A stretch of 64,000 bases of DNA from Dyadobacter pollutisoli (GTDB lineage Bacteria > Bacteroidota > Bacteroidia > Cytophagales > Spirosomataceae). Position 1 is the first letter of the stretch; every line of letters begins with the position of its first letter. The notes under the pieces are model-generated. The model worked only from the letters and a program-made list of their open reading frames with translations. It was not told the DNA's origin and did not search any database. Below are positions 47,656 through 56,753 of this stretch, in pieces. The stretch covers positions 7,624,351 through 7,688,350 of the forward strand of contig NZ_CP112998.1 of the NCBI RefSeq assembly GCF_026625565.1. The letters run 5' to 3'. Both the position numbers and the translations under genes were made by a program.

Positions 47656-47740
47656 ATCTAAAAAATGTATAAATTTGTATCGGCTTTGCTGTGCAAAAAC
47701 AAGGTATTTGCAAAATTAATATTTAAATAGTCCTATTACA

Positions 47741-48385
47741 TTGAAAAGAAAATCTATATACCTCATTCGCCACGGTGAAACAGATTTTAATCGCAGGGGA
47801 GTTGTACAGGGAAGTGGTGTTGATTCCTTGCTTAATGAATGGGGCGAAGCCCAGGCGGCCGCTTTTTTTAATGCTTACCAACATGTCCCTTTTGACAAAA
47901 TTTATACCTCTGATTTAAAGCGAACACAGCAAACTGTCCGCGGGTTCATCAAGCTGGGCATACCGCACGAAAGTTACTCGGGGCTGAATGAAATCTCGTG
48001 GGGAGCGCGCGAGGGACGGGAACCTAATACCGGTGATAATAACTACTATCGCGAACTGGTAATGGCCTGGAAAGAGGGCCGGGTAGAACTGGCAGCGGAA
48101 GAAGGGGAAAGCCCGATTGAGGTTCGCGATCGTCAGATTCCGGTGATTGACACTATCTTATCGAGACCTCACGAAAGAAATATTTTAATCGCCATGCATG
48201 GCCGCGCAATGCGGGTGCTGCTCACTACGCTTTTCAGGCAGCCATTGATCAAAATGGACGACTACGAGCATAGTAACTTGTGTCTATATAAGATCAACTA
48301 CTCTTACGACACTCAAAAATTCGAATTGGAAGTCTCCAACGACATCACGCATTTACTTTCTCTGGAAATTCCGCAAACATTATAA
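47741..48385 (+). CDS. Histidine phosphatase family protein
   Basis: The 214-residue protein has the phosphoglycerate-mutase fold with the RHG motif (LIRHGETDFN, catalytic H11), the second histidine in AMHGRAMRVLL, and the expected LKRTQQT helix. It starts at TTG 47741, as no ATG fits. Family members remove phosphate from small phosphorylated metabolites or proteins; the substrate is unknown. It is divergent from the menaquinone genes and precedes the LytS-type kinase gene. Confidence 0.88.
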   Translation: MKRKSIYLIRHGETDFNRRGVVQGSGVDSLLNEWGEAQAAAFFNAYQHVPFDKIYTSDLKRTQQTVRGFIKLGIPHESYSGLNEISWGAREGREPNTGDNNYYRELVMAWKEGRVELAAEEGESPIEVRDRQIPVIDTILSRPHERNILIAMHGRAMRVLLTTLFRQPLIKMDDYEHSNLCLYKINYSYDTQKFELEVSNDITHLLSLEIPQTL

Positions 48386-48494
48386 CAAACCGTTTGTGTA
48401 GATTCGTTTCCATTGGTGTATTTGTGCGCACAGTTATGTAGCGCATCGATACATTTGCGATTTGTCATAGGAAATTCAGCGTAACAAAAACTTC

Positions 48495-49562
48495 ATGTCC
48501 AAAAAAAAGATTTATTGGACTCTACAAATTCTGGGTTGGACATTATTGATTATGTTCGAATATGTCCCTTATGCCTTGGAATTTGGCTTTGAGGTTGGCG
48601 TTTTTTATACTGCGCTTGCCAATATCCTGCTGGGCATTTGTCTTACCCACGTTTACAGGCTCGTGATCAGGAAATGGAACTGGTCGTCGCTGCCGCTTCC
48701 ACGATTAGCCTTGCGGGTGATCAGCTCAGTTTTGTTACTCGGCCTGATCATGACAATGGTCAATCTGCCTATGGACCGGCAGGTGCTGGAAGAGGATCTT
48801 TTAAATCAGCCACTGGTTTTTTGGGGGTATTATGCTAACTGGTGTAAGAACCTGCTAACATGGATCTTGTCCTACACGGTTTATCATTACATAGAGCAAA
48901 CCAGACTCGCCGGCTACGAGAAAATCATGCTGAAAATGTCAATGCGCGAAGCGGAGGCGAAAGTATTACGCTCTCAACTGAACCCGCATTTTACATTCAA
49001 TGCATTGAACAGCATTCGTGCCCTCGTTTTTGAAGATCCTGCGAAGGCGCAGCTCAGCATTACGCAGCTTTCAAATATCTTAAGAAATTCCCTGCTGGCC
49101 GACAGGAGAAAAACGGTCGATTTGCAAGAAGAATTAAGAACCGTTGAAGACTATCTTGAACTGGAAAAGGTCAGGTACGAAGACCGGCTGCGGTATACCA
49201 TTGCTACTGACTCACAGGCAATATACTGGCAGATTCCACCGATGATGCTGCAAACTTTGGTTGAAAATGGCATCAAACACGGCGTTTCCAAGGAGATAGG
49301 AGGCGGGTTTATTGAAGTAAAATCAGAAATTGTAAATGAGCTGCTCGTTATCACCATTCTTAATTCGGGGAATCTCGGTGCTACTGAGTCCGGGGGAGTG
49401 GGACTTAAAAATACCGCAGAACGCTTATCTATCTTATATGGTAAAGGGGCTACATTCAGGATCTTTCAAGAGAAGGAAGATGTAGTTTGCTCAGAAGTGA
49501 AAATACCAATGTTGTCGGAGGGAGTCATGATGGTGGGAGAGGAGACCGGGGCAGGCAACTGA
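48495..49562 (+). CDS. LytS/YehU-type membrane histidine kinase
   Basis: The 355-residue protein has about four transmembrane helices (about 8-130) followed by a His_kinase domain with the phosphoacceptor motif LNPHFTFNALNSIRAL and an ATPase domain (TLVENGIKHG and GVGLKNTAERLSI). The usual motif reads LNPHFLFN, so a threonine replaces the hydrophobic residue. It is paired with the LytTR regulator 50 bases downstream. The sensed signal is unknown. Confidence 0.93.
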   Translation: MSKKKIYWTLQILGWTLLIMFEYVPYALEFGFEVGVFYTALANILLGICLTHVYRLVIRKWNWSSLPLPRLALRVISSVLLLGLIMTMVNLPMDRQVLEEDLLNQPLVFWGYYANWCKNLLTWILSYTVYHYIEQTRLAGYEKIMLKMSMREAEAKVLRSQLNPHFTFNALNSIRALVFEDPAKAQLSITQLSNILRNSLLADRRKTVDLQEELRTVEDYLELEKVRYEDRLRYTIATDSQAIYWQIPPMMLQTLVENGIKHGVSKEIGGGFIEVKSEIVNELLVITILNSGNLGATESGGVGLKNTAERLSILYGKGATFRIFQEKEDVVCSEVKIPMLSEGVMMVGEETGAGN

Positions 49563-49612
49563 AAACCAATCTATTTCAATTACTTTTATTAATAATTCCT
49601 AACTGATCCGCC

Positions 49613-50347
49613 ATGAGGACTTTAATTGTAGACGACGAGCGCCTTGCCCGTAATGAATTAAAAAGATTACTGGAACCGTATACCAAAATTGAGATTGTGG
49701 CGGAGGCTGCGAATGCAGAAGAAGCGCTGAAATTAATAGAGGAATTACAGCCGGAATTGCTCTTTCTGGACATTCAAATGCCAGGTAAGAATGGCTTCGA
49801 ACTTCTGTCTTCTATTGAAGGAAAAAGCCCCGAGGTGATTTTTACGACCGCTTACGACGAATATGCCATCAAAGCATTCGAATACAATGCGCTGGACTAT
49901 TTGCTTAAACCAATCGATACAGAGCGGCTTAAAGAAACGATTCACCGGATTGAAGAAAATCAGGCCCAACCAGAATCTCCCGCTCACACCCATGAGCGCG
50001 CCGAAAAGGTTTTGGGGGAAAATGATCAGGTTTTTGTTAAAGACGGAGAAAAATGCTGGTTTGTCAAACTAGGCAAAATCAGACTTTTCGAATCGATGGG
50101 CAACTACGTCCGCCTGCATTTCGATGATCAGAAACCGTTGGTACTGAAATCGTTAAATAACCTGGAAGAGCGTCTTGATGCCAATACTTACTTCCGCGCC
50201 AATCGCAAACATATCATCAATTTGCATTGGATTGAGAAAATCGAGCCATGGTTTAGCGGCGGGCTACTCGTTACTTTGCAAGGGGGTGACAAGATCGAGA
50301 TATCACGTCGCCAGGCAATCAGGTTCAAAGAATTAATGAGTTTGTAA
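49613..50347 (+). CDS. LytTR-family response regulator
   Basis: The 244-residue protein has a receiver (VDDERLARNE, phosphoacceptor D53, K at VFDYLLKPI-type position) and a C-terminal LytTR DNA-binding domain (VKDGEKCWFVKLGKIRLFESMGNYVRLHF and FFRANRKHIINLHWIEKI-like segment). LytTR regulators bind imperfect direct repeats. It forms a two-component pair with the LytS-type kinase and is followed after 10 bases by a lipoprotein gene it may control. Confidence 0.95.
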   Translation: MRTLIVDDERLARNELKRLLEPYTKIEIVAEAANAEEALKLIEELQPELLFLDIQMPGKNGFELLSSIEGKSPEVIFTTAYDEYAIKAFEYNALDYLLKPIDTERLKETIHRIEENQAQPESPAHTHERAEKVLGENDQVFVKDGEKCWFVKLGKIRLFESMGNYVRLHFDDQKPLVLKSLNNLEERLDANTYFRANRKHIINLHWIEKIEPWFSGGLLVTLQGGDKIEISRRQAIRFKELMSL

Positions 50348-50357
50348 TCCAATTTCT

Positions 50358-51170
50358 ATGCGAATTTTAGGCATTTTGATTTTTCTAACGGGAACGATGT
50401 TTCTGTCAGGCTGTAATTTATCGGGTAAAAAAGAAGCGGGTGAAGAAAACACTTTGACTCACGGGAATCTGGTAGTCCGTGAATTTGGAAGTTGTGATAC
50501 TACCAAAAATCAGGGCTCTTCTGTTTCCGTAAGTTTGTGGGAACTCTCGGATTCCAGCAAAGTCTCAGAAGTAATCAATGGCATACTCACTCAAAAGAGC
50601 ATTGAACGCATTAATTCCTACGCGGATTCTGCGAGCATTGCTGCTAATCCGGGCGCGACGAAAAGCGTTAAAGATGCGTTTGCAGTATTTCAAAAAAATT
50701 ATACTGACTTCAAAAAGGACTTTCCCGATGCTCCGGGCTGCTGGCAGGTAGAATTGTCAGGAGACACGGTAATGGTGACGCCCGAATGGTTATTTTATCA
50801 GTTGGACCATTATGCTTTTACGGGAGGCGCTCACCCCAACAGTTTCCGGTCCTACCATGTTTTTGATGGCAAAACCGGAAAGGAAAAACAAATGAAAAGC
50901 TTCATCGCGGACTCGGTTGCTTTACTCAAACTCGTTGAAAAGAATTTCAGAAAGCAAGAAAAATTAGCCGCTGATGCCAATCTGGAAGAGGCGGGATATT
51001 TTTTGTTGAACCATCAATTTTTTATCCCTGCGAATTATATATTTACCAGAGAAGGAATCCTGTTTTATTATAATCCTTACGAAATTGCGGCATATGCGCG
51101 CGGGGCTATACAATTTACCATTCCATATTCGGAGCTGACAGGCATTGTGAAAAAGGAAGAAATCCTGTAA
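50358..51170 (+). CDS. DUF3298/DUF4163-type lipoprotein
   Basis: The 270-residue protein has a lipobox (TMFLSGC, C19) and a two-part periplasmic domain: an N-terminal DUF4163-like region (about 40-150) and a DUF3298 region (about 155-265) with the TGGAHPNSFRSYHVFDGKTGK motif and a C-terminal IPYSELTG motif. The same fold occurs in RsiV and PdaC-type proteins. It probably belongs to the unit of the preceding LytS/LytR pair, possibly as a sensed or regulated envelope component. Confidence 0.85.
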   Translation: MRILGILIFLTGTMFLSGCNLSGKKEAGEENTLTHGNLVVREFGSCDTTKNQGSSVSVSLWELSDSSKVSEVINGILTQKSIERINSYADSASIAANPGATKSVKDAFAVFQKNYTDFKKDFPDAPGCWQVELSGDTVMVTPEWLFYQLDHYAFTGGAHPNSFRSYHVFDGKTGKEKQMKSFIADSVALLKLVEKNFRKQEKLAADANLEEAGYFLLNHQFFIPANYIFTREGILFYYNPYEIAAYARGAIQFTIPYSELTGIVKKEEIL

Positions 51171-51875
51171 TCAGATCTCACCTTCGTCCATAAAACTATA
51201 GTAGCCGGTATCGGTAAAGATCATATGATCCAGAACAGGCAGGTCGAGCAATTGGCCTGCCTCTTTTATTTGAGCCGTGAGGAGTTTGTCAAACGGACTC
51301 GGCGTAAGTTGCCCGGAAGGATGGTTATGGACCAGAATGATAGAACTAGCCAGGTTATCGATGGCCAGTTTGAAAATCATTTTAATGTCAGCGACGGTTC
51401 CTGAAACCCCGCCTACACTGACCTGATGGGCACGCATGACATCATTGGCACGGTTTAGAAGCAGTATCCAGAATTCCTCATGAGGCTTATCCATGAGGTA
51501 TTGCTTCATTTCCTCGTAAACGGACGCTGAGCCTTTGATTTTACGTTTTCGAGTGGGGACGATGTCGTTTCTACGCCGTCCGAGTTCTAATGCAGCCAGA
51601 ATAGTAATGGCTTTCGCTTCACCTATCCCTTTATACTTACTGAGGTCTTTAACACCCAATTTGGCAAGTTCATTGATGTTGTTGCCTGCAGATGCCATAA
51701 TAATTTTGGCAAGATCCACTGCGGACATCTCCATTGAACCGGAACCAATGAGGATCGCAATCAATTCGGCGTCAGAAAGAGCTGCACGGCCTTTTCTTAC
51801 CAGTTTTTCCCGGGGCCTGTCTTCTTCACACCAGTTCAAAATTTTTCTCGGATTTTCGTAACCTTTAGTCGCCAT
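51171..51875 (-). CDS. radC: RadC family (JAB/MPN) protein
   Basis: The 234-residue protein has an N-terminal helix-hairpin-helix-type part (GIGEAKAITILAALELGRR) and a JAB1/MPN domain with the metal motif LVHNHPSGQLTPSPFD (H, H and D). RadC was named for DNA repair but its biochemical role is unclear. Its stop converges with the DUF3298 lipoprotein gene with no gap. Confidence 0.93.
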   Translation of the reverse strand: MATKGYENPRKILNWCEEDRPREKLVRKGRAALSDAELIAILIGSGSMEMSAVDLAKIIMASAGNNINELAKLGVKDLSKYKGIGEAKAITILAALELGRRRNDIVPTRKRKIKGSASVYEEMKQYLMDKPHEEFWILLLNRANDVMRAHQVSVGGVSGTVADIKMIFKLAIDNLASSIILVHNHPSGQLTPSPFDKLLTAQIKEAGQLLDLPVLDHMIFTDTGYYSFMDEGEI

Positions 51876-51934
51876 TTGTGTTGAATGCTAAGCTATTTAT
51901 TCTTAGACGTAACAAATGGAAAAAGGTAACAACA

Positions 51935-53470
51935 TTATTGTCCCAATTGGGTCAGAGCGGCCCGGGCTTTGTTGTCAATGCTGTTTTTGTATTCATGCTT
52001 TTTGTAAGACATGGCCTTTTTGAAGTATAGGGCAGCTTTTTTCTGTTCGCTTTTCTCCATAAAAATATAACCGAGCTGTAAAGCCGAAGCCGCTCCAAAG
52101 CCAGCGGCCGACGATTCTGAGAGCTGGATAGCACGTTCATAATAGGGTAACGATTTTTCGTCTTGTCTGGATTTTTGTAATATTCTTCCTTTGCGATAGT
52201 TAAATTCGGCCTTCTCGGTGATTGAGATAAAGGATTTTTCATTAACGCTTTGTATTAAGTCCATCGCGGTGTCAAGATAACCGCCGTCAGTGGCGTACCT
52301 TGCTTTGTATAATACTTTTTGTTGCCGGCCTATTTTTCCGGCCAGATATTCTTCTGCAATTCTCTGTGCAAACTGATCCGCTTCAACGATTGTACTACCG
52401 TTACCTGCTATTTTTCTGATGAAAGCATTTGCTTCCGGATCTTTCCCGTCCAGCCAGCGGCACATAAAGAGTTTGAGATTAGTGTCTTTCAGATAGTTAA
52501 ATCCGTGGTAATGCTTTTGAAATAACAAATAATGGTCGTATGCGGCCTCATAGTCGCCTTTTTGCAGTCTAATTTCACCTCGCAGATATTGAAGAAAGGG
52601 AAAATCAATGTACATCGGACCCGATGGCGCCTCTTCCAGATAGTATGAAGCCTCCTCACTTTTACCTTCTTTCATTAAAACTGTTGTCGCAAAGAAATGG
52701 AGTAAGAGGTTATCAGGTTGTTCCTTTGGCCATTGCCGGATTCTGTTTTGCTGTGCAGGTGACAATTTTAATGTATAAGCGTGGAGTAGCAGATCGATAA
52801 GCTCCGCTTCCTGTTTGAAAAATGGCTCCTCTTTTGCGACTACTCGCAACTCATTGATACCCATGGTGATACTACCTTTCAGTCCCAGAATTTTGGCAAC
52901 CCAAAGATAGTTATCCGGTATCGAGCCAATTAAAACGTGCAATAACCCTAGTGATTTTTGAGTAGGGAGGAAGTCGGGGAATGTTTTTCGGTTTTCTTCT
53001 AACAGTCGGTACGCTTTGATAATCTCCCAGGACCCACTAAGCTCATTACCGTATTTCAACTTAGCAAATGCCCAATGCATTCGTATTTCGGCCTGGAAAA
53101 AACGTTTGTAAGGAGAATTGTCAGGTAGCTTATCAACACTCGCGAGGCGCTGGTCTTCCTTTTGAGCTAGTATCTTATATGCGGCCTTGTCTTCTGAAAT
53201 TAACAGGTAATGCAGATCTGCATAATTATCGAGGTAAGGAATAAATGCATTGGCCGACTGTTGGCCACGCTCAGCATCAATAAGCTGCCTGGCTGAGGGT
53301 AATCTTAATTTCTGAATTTCAAAATAGGCCTTTTGTAATCTGGGCGAGAAAACCACTCCATACTTAGTGTCCTCGGCGAATGTACGAAATGTAAGCAGCA
53401 GTAATGCGGCCACTACACATAGGAAGAGCCTGTTGTCTTTATCATTGCAGTGAAATTTTCCCCACTTCAT
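51935..53470 (-). CDS. Periplasmic TPR-repeat protein
   Basis: The 511-residue protein has a signal peptide or anchor after a short basic segment (NRLFLCVVAALLLLTFRTFAE) and several TPR-like helical pairs, seen around EEASYYLEEAPSG, FEQWPKEQPDNLLL-type segments and the C-terminal KSLPYYERAIQLSESSAAGFGAASALQLGYIFME. It starts just after the terminator at 53484, so it has its own promoter region. No enzyme motif is seen; TPR proteins scaffold others. Confidence 0.8.
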   Translation of the reverse strand: MKWGKFHCNDKDNRLFLCVVAALLLLTFRTFAEDTKYGVVFSPRLQKAYFEIQKLRLPSARQLIDAERGQQSANAFIPYLDNYADLHYLLISEDKAAYKILAQKEDQRLASVDKLPDNSPYKRFFQAEIRMHWAFAKLKYGNELSGSWEIIKAYRLLEENRKTFPDFLPTQKSLGLLHVLIGSIPDNYLWVAKILGLKGSITMGINELRVVAKEEPFFKQEAELIDLLLHAYTLKLSPAQQNRIRQWPKEQPDNLLLHFFATTVLMKEGKSEEASYYLEEAPSGPMYIDFPFLQYLRGEIRLQKGDYEAAYDHYLLFQKHYHGFNYLKDTNLKLFMCRWLDGKDPEANAFIRKIAGNGSTIVEADQFAQRIAEEYLAGKIGRQQKVLYKARYATDGGYLDTAMDLIQSVNEKSFISITEKAEFNYRKGRILQKSRQDEKSLPYYERAIQLSESSAAGFGAASALQLGYIFMEKSEQKKAALYFKKAMSYKKHEYKNSIDNKARAALTQLGQ

Positions 53471-53483
53471 TTTGCCCGAAACA

Positions 53484-53515
53484 TAAAAAAAGGTTGTCTG
53501 GAAAAGACAACCTTT
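53484..53515 (-). terminator. Rho-independent terminator
   Basis: On the minus strand AAAGGTTGTCT (53515-53505) pairs perfectly with AGACAACCTTT (53499-53489), loop of five bases, and is followed by T7. It terminates the zinc-ribbon protein gene before the TPR gene begins. Confidence 0.9.
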
Positions 53516-53536
53516 AAGGTCAATATTTGTAATCTG

Positions 53537-54283
53537 TTATCTGCGTTGGTGAACAGGTTCAACACTTTCAACATCGGCAAGAATACGGCCGCAGTGTTCG
53601 CAAACGATCAGTTTTTTGCGCTCACGAATGTCAGCCTGACGTTGTGGTGGAACAATGCTGAAACATCCTCCGCATGCGCCGCGGGAAACATGTACCACAG
53701 CAAGACCATTCATCGAGTTGTCACGTATTTTCTGATACGATTTCAACAGGCGGTCTTCAATTTTTTTAATGTGTTTTTCTCTTTCTGCGATCAATGCTTT
53801 TTCCTCTGATTCGCTTTCGCTGGTAATCACAGAAAGTTCGCCTTTTTTCGCTTTCAGGTCTTCATTTCTTTCGTTCAGAACCGATTCTGCGCGGTTAGCG
53901 TCATCTTCGATTAAACGGATACGGGCCCTGGCTTCGTTAATCTTCTTGTCAGCCAGTTGCATATCAAGCTCCTGTAGTTCTATTTCTTTGGTGATTGCGT
54001 CGTATTCACGGTTATTGCGAACATTCATTTGCTGATCTTTGTATTTTTTGATCAGCTTTTCACCTTCCTTCTGGGCATTTTTGAAATTATCAATCTCAGA
54101 ATTCAGGTTGGCAATTTCACTTTTAAATTTTCCTAAACGAGTTTCGAAGCCAATAATCTCATCTTCCAGGTCCCGGACTTCCTCAGGAAGGTCTCCACGC
54201 GTTTTTAGTATTTCGTCAAGATTTGAATCAATTTCCTGTAGTTTCAGGAGAGAGTCTAATTTTTGTGCGATTGTGTTTTCCAT
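53537..54283 (-). CDS. Coiled-coil zinc-ribbon protein (DUF164/C4-type)
   Basis: The 248-residue protein consists of a long coiled coil (about 5-185, heptad-rich, no Pro) and a C-terminal zinc ribbon with four cysteines: ACGGCFSIVPP and VCEHCGRILAD. This is the CT398/CdsZ type found throughout bacteria, near RNA polymerase or Nif3 genes. The partner Nif3-type gene lies directly upstream (stop 54383), a common arrangement in Bacteroidota. Confidence 0.9.
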   Translation of the reverse strand: MENTIAQKLDSLLKLQEIDSNLDEILKTRGDLPEEVRDLEDEIIGFETRLGKFKSEIANLNSEIDNFKNAQKEGEKLIKKYKDQQMNVRNNREYDAITKEIELQELDMQLADKKINEARARIRLIEDDANRAESVLNERNEDLKAKKGELSVITSESESEEKALIAEREKHIKKIEDRLLKSYQKIRDNSMNGLAVVHVSRGACGGCFSIVPPQRQADIRERKKLIVCEHCGRILADVESVEPVHQRR

Positions 54284-54382
54284 GTATGTCTTTTATGGAC
54301 TTGTTTCAATGCGTAATAAGTGAAGGTAGTCAGCCTGAATTCTCAACAGATAATCAGAAAAATAAGTTGATGAAATTACTTT

Positions 54383-55483
54383 CTAAACAAAATATCTAAC
54401 CGGATTGGTATTGACTTCTGACAAACAGAGTGCAAAATTACTAAATTTTCCCGATAAATAGTTATACAGTAAATTTTTAGTGAAGACTTCGCTTTCATAA
54501 TGGCCGATATCGCAGATCATAATCCTGTCTTCCGCGTCGAAAAATTCGTGGTACTTGTAGTCGCCAGTGATGAAGACGTCGGCCTGAGCCCGGATTGCGT
54601 CGGGTAGCAAAAAGCTCCCTGCACCGCCACAAATAGCGACTCGCTGAATGGATTTTGAGACTGAATCCGTGTATTTAATGACGCCGGTCTGCATCTGCAT
54701 TTTCAGGAACCGGAGAAAGTCTTCCGCGGGCATTGGGTGTTGCAATTCGCCAAAGGCCCCGGCGCCAACTTCCTGATTTTCATTTTCTAATGCAGTCAGG
54801 TAATAGGCTACCTCTTCGTAGGGGTGGTGTTTTTTCAGTACAGCTACTATTTTCGATTGCAGGTGAGACGGAAACATTACTTCTGAACGATGCTCCCTGA
54901 CCTCCTCGAGCGCACCATTGGAACCAATAACCGGATTCGCCAAATCTCCCGGTAAGAACGTACCGGTGCCCTCTGTTCTGAAGCTGCAATGTTCATAGTT
55001 GCCGATATGTCCGGCGCCGGCAGCAAAAAGGGCATCCAATATGGACTGAGTATTTTTGACAGGTGCAAAAAATGCCAGTTTCGTTAGCCATTGTTTCTTC
55101 GGAACGAGAACTTTCAGATTCTGCAGCCCTAGTTTCTCTCCGATTTGCCAGTTTACGCCTTTCGTAACATGGTCAAGGTTCGTATGGGATGCATAAATGG
55201 CCACGTCATTTTTAATGGCCTTGATGACGGTACGCTCCACGTAGTTTTTTCCATTCAACTTTTTAAGGCCTTTGAAAATAATAGGATGGTGGGCGACAAT
55301 GAGGTTACAATTCTTTTTAATGGCCTCGTCAATTACTTGCTCGGTGACGTCGAGCGCGAACAATATACCGGCTACCGCTGTTTCCGGCGAACCTACCAGC
55401 AATCCGGCATTGTCGTAGCTTTCCTGATAGGCTAACGGAGCAAGTTTTTCAAGTTCGTGGATTACCTCTTTTATATGTATCAT
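54383..55483 (-). CDS. Nif3-like dinuclear metal protein
   Basis: The 366-residue protein has the Nif3 (YqfO) layout: SYDNAGLLVG near residue 25, VAHHPIIFKG (metal-binding histidines), YASHTNLDH, an inserted regulatory domain (about 125-225), and the C-terminal GDYKYHEFFDAED and CDIGHYESEVF motifs that complete the dinuclear site. It may act as a GTP-cyclohydrolase-I-type 2 protein, which is not established. It is paired with the zinc-ribbon gene downstream. Confidence 0.92.
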   Translation of the reverse strand: MIHIKEVIHELEKLAPLAYQESYDNAGLLVGSPETAVAGILFALDVTEQVIDEAIKKNCNLIVAHHPIIFKGLKKLNGKNYVERTVIKAIKNDVAIYASHTNLDHVTKGVNWQIGEKLGLQNLKVLVPKKQWLTKLAFFAPVKNTQSILDALFAAGAGHIGNYEHCSFRTEGTGTFLPGDLANPVIGSNGALEEVREHRSEVMFPSHLQSKIVAVLKKHHPYEEVAYYLTALENENQEVGAGAFGELQHPMPAEDFLRFLKMQMQTGVIKYTDSVSKSIQRVAICGGAGSFLLPDAIRAQADVFITGDYKYHEFFDAEDRIMICDIGHYESEVFTKNLLYNYLSGKFSNFALCLSEVNTNPVRYFV

Positions 55484-55643
55484 TTTGTATAAACTACAAC
55501 TGTTTCATTTTCAGAATATTTCCTATTCAATCATTATCATTACACAAATAAAATAACTAAATTGGTGTCTCAGGTATTGCAATCGAAAATAATAATAGTA
55601 GTTTTGCACCACGTTTTACAGAAACGCGCTGTAAAAATGAAAT

Positions 55644-55717
55644 GGTTTGGTAGTTCAGTTGGTTAGAATACATGCCTGTCACGCATGGGGTCGCGGGTTC
55701 GAGTCCCGTCCAGACCG
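55644..55717 (+). tRNA. tRNA-Asp (GTC)
   Basis: A 74-nt cloverleaf: acceptor GGTTTGG pairs with CCAGACC (one T·G), D arm with AGTTGGTTAGA, anticodon arm ATGCC-TGTCACG-type stem with anticodon GTC, and T arm GCGGGTTCGAGTCCCGT. The discriminator base is G, as usual for tRNA-Asp. The 3' CCA is not encoded. An A/T-flanked terminator hairpin follows at 55719. Confidence 0.97.
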
Positions 55718-55718
55718 C

Positions 55719-55748
55719 AAAAAAGCTCAGAGAGATCTGGGCTTTTTT
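55719..55748 (+). terminator. Terminator after tRNA-Asp
   Basis: AAAAAAGCTCAGA pairs with TCTGGGCTTTTTT (one G·T), with a T run at the end. Confidence 0.8.
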
Positions 55749-55902
55749 CGTTTTCGGGCCAGTAAATTGGCATATTGCGGGAATCGTCGGGTTGACCGAT
55801 AACTTACTCGAAGCGACCAATGCATAAATATATGGAGTTAATTGTTGACGAATCTGTAAGTTGGGAGGCATTCTAAGTGTCTATATAGCTTACAGTTTTC
55901 CT

Positions 55903-56199
55903 ATGAAAATCATTTTCTGGCTTGCTGTTACCATTGAAGGAGGCACGTTCTTCCACTACCTTCGTAAAACGATGAATCTTTATCTGAAAGATCAACATGT
56001 TTATCCGGAGCAATATGGTAAGATTATCGTGCCAGCGGTGGTGATGGGAATTTTATTCTTCGGGAGTCTTCTAATCAAGTATGGTATAGGGAGCGACAAA
56101 TATGCTACCTGGTTCGCGCTGATCCCCGCAATTGTTATGGTCTTAGCGTTTATTGCTATGATATTCGCGACTATTTTCCTTGGCGGAAAGGGACATTGA
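55903..56199 (+). CDS. Small membrane protein, 3 helices
   Basis: The 98-residue protein starts at ATG 55903, preferred over a TTG at 55861. Three hydrophobic helices are visible: residues about 1-15, 45-60 and 75-95. The N-terminal helix is followed by a charged loop with KTMNLYLKDQHVYPEQYGK. I recognise no family. It lies between tRNA-Asp and the copper-storage gene on the same strand. Confidence 0.65.
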   Translation: MKIIFWLAVTIEGGTFFHYLRKTMNLYLKDQHVYPEQYGKIIVPAVVMGILFFGSLLIKYGIGSDKYATWFALIPAIVMVLAFIAMIFATIFLGGKGH

Positions 56200-56290
56200 T
56201 GATCTGAAAAAGATGGCATGATTTTCTGGGAAGTGTGACCGTCGAAATTCGTTCGGCAGAAACAAATTTTTATCAGAAAACAACAAGATT

Positions 56291-56635
56291 ATGGCCCATC
56301 AGCAATTTCAACAATGTATCGATGTTTGCGTAGCTTGTGCTAACGCGTGCACTCATTGCGCTACTTCATGCCTGAATGAGCAAAACGTTGCTCATCTTAA
56401 AACGTGTATCCAGCTCGACCTCGAATGTGCGGTGATTTGTCGTGCAGCTGCTGAAGTAATGAGTTTGGGAAGTAGGTTCAGTGCGCATATGTGCCGGGTG
56501 TGTGCCGATGCGTGCAACGCGTGCGCGGATGAGTGTGAGAAACATGCTCAAATGGGGATGGAACATTGCCGCGAATGTGCGGACGCGTGCCGACACTGTG
56601 CGGCCACCTGTGAAGAGATGGCGACACCTGTCTAA
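56291..56635 (+). CDS. Csp-type four-helix copper-storage protein
   Basis: The 114-residue protein has 19 cysteines in CxxxC and CxxC spacing along four predicted helices (for example CIDVCVACANAC and CRECADACRHC), the hallmark of cytosolic Csp (DUF326) proteins that hold many Cu(I) ions inside a helical bundle. There is no signal peptide, so it is a cytosolic store. Copper handling elsewhere in the window (CusCBA-like unit at 9-16 kb) makes the function plausible. Confidence 0.93.
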   Translation: MAHQQFQQCIDVCVACANACTHCATSCLNEQNVAHLKTCIQLDLECAVICRAAAEVMSLGSRFSAHMCRVCADACNACADECEKHAQMGMEHCRECADACRHCAATCEEMATPV

Positions 56636-56642
56636 TGGGCAT

Positions 56643-56678
56643 AAAAAAACACGCAGATTTCAAAATGAACCCGCGTGT
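56643..56678 (-). terminator. Minus-strand terminator of the tRNA-like gene
   Basis: Reading the minus strand, ACACGC (56678-56673) pairs with GCGTGT (56654-56649), followed by a run of seven T. On the plus strand no T run follows, so it serves the minus-strand RNA at 56754-56914. Confidence 0.65.
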
Positions 56679-56753
56679 CAAATTACACTTCATCAACAAA
56701 CTAAAAACCAAATAAAACTAATACGAAAAAATTCGCTTGTCAAGTTTTTTTTG

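Noticed and set aside
55557..55871. Minus-strand frame across tRNA-Asp (contains GLEPATPCVTGMYSNQLNY)
   Set aside because: This is the well-known spurious ORF antisense to a tRNA-Asp gene.
56366..56711. Minus-strand frames opposite the copper-storage gene
   Set aside because: They are shadows of the cysteine-rich gene; the plus frame has the Csp pattern.
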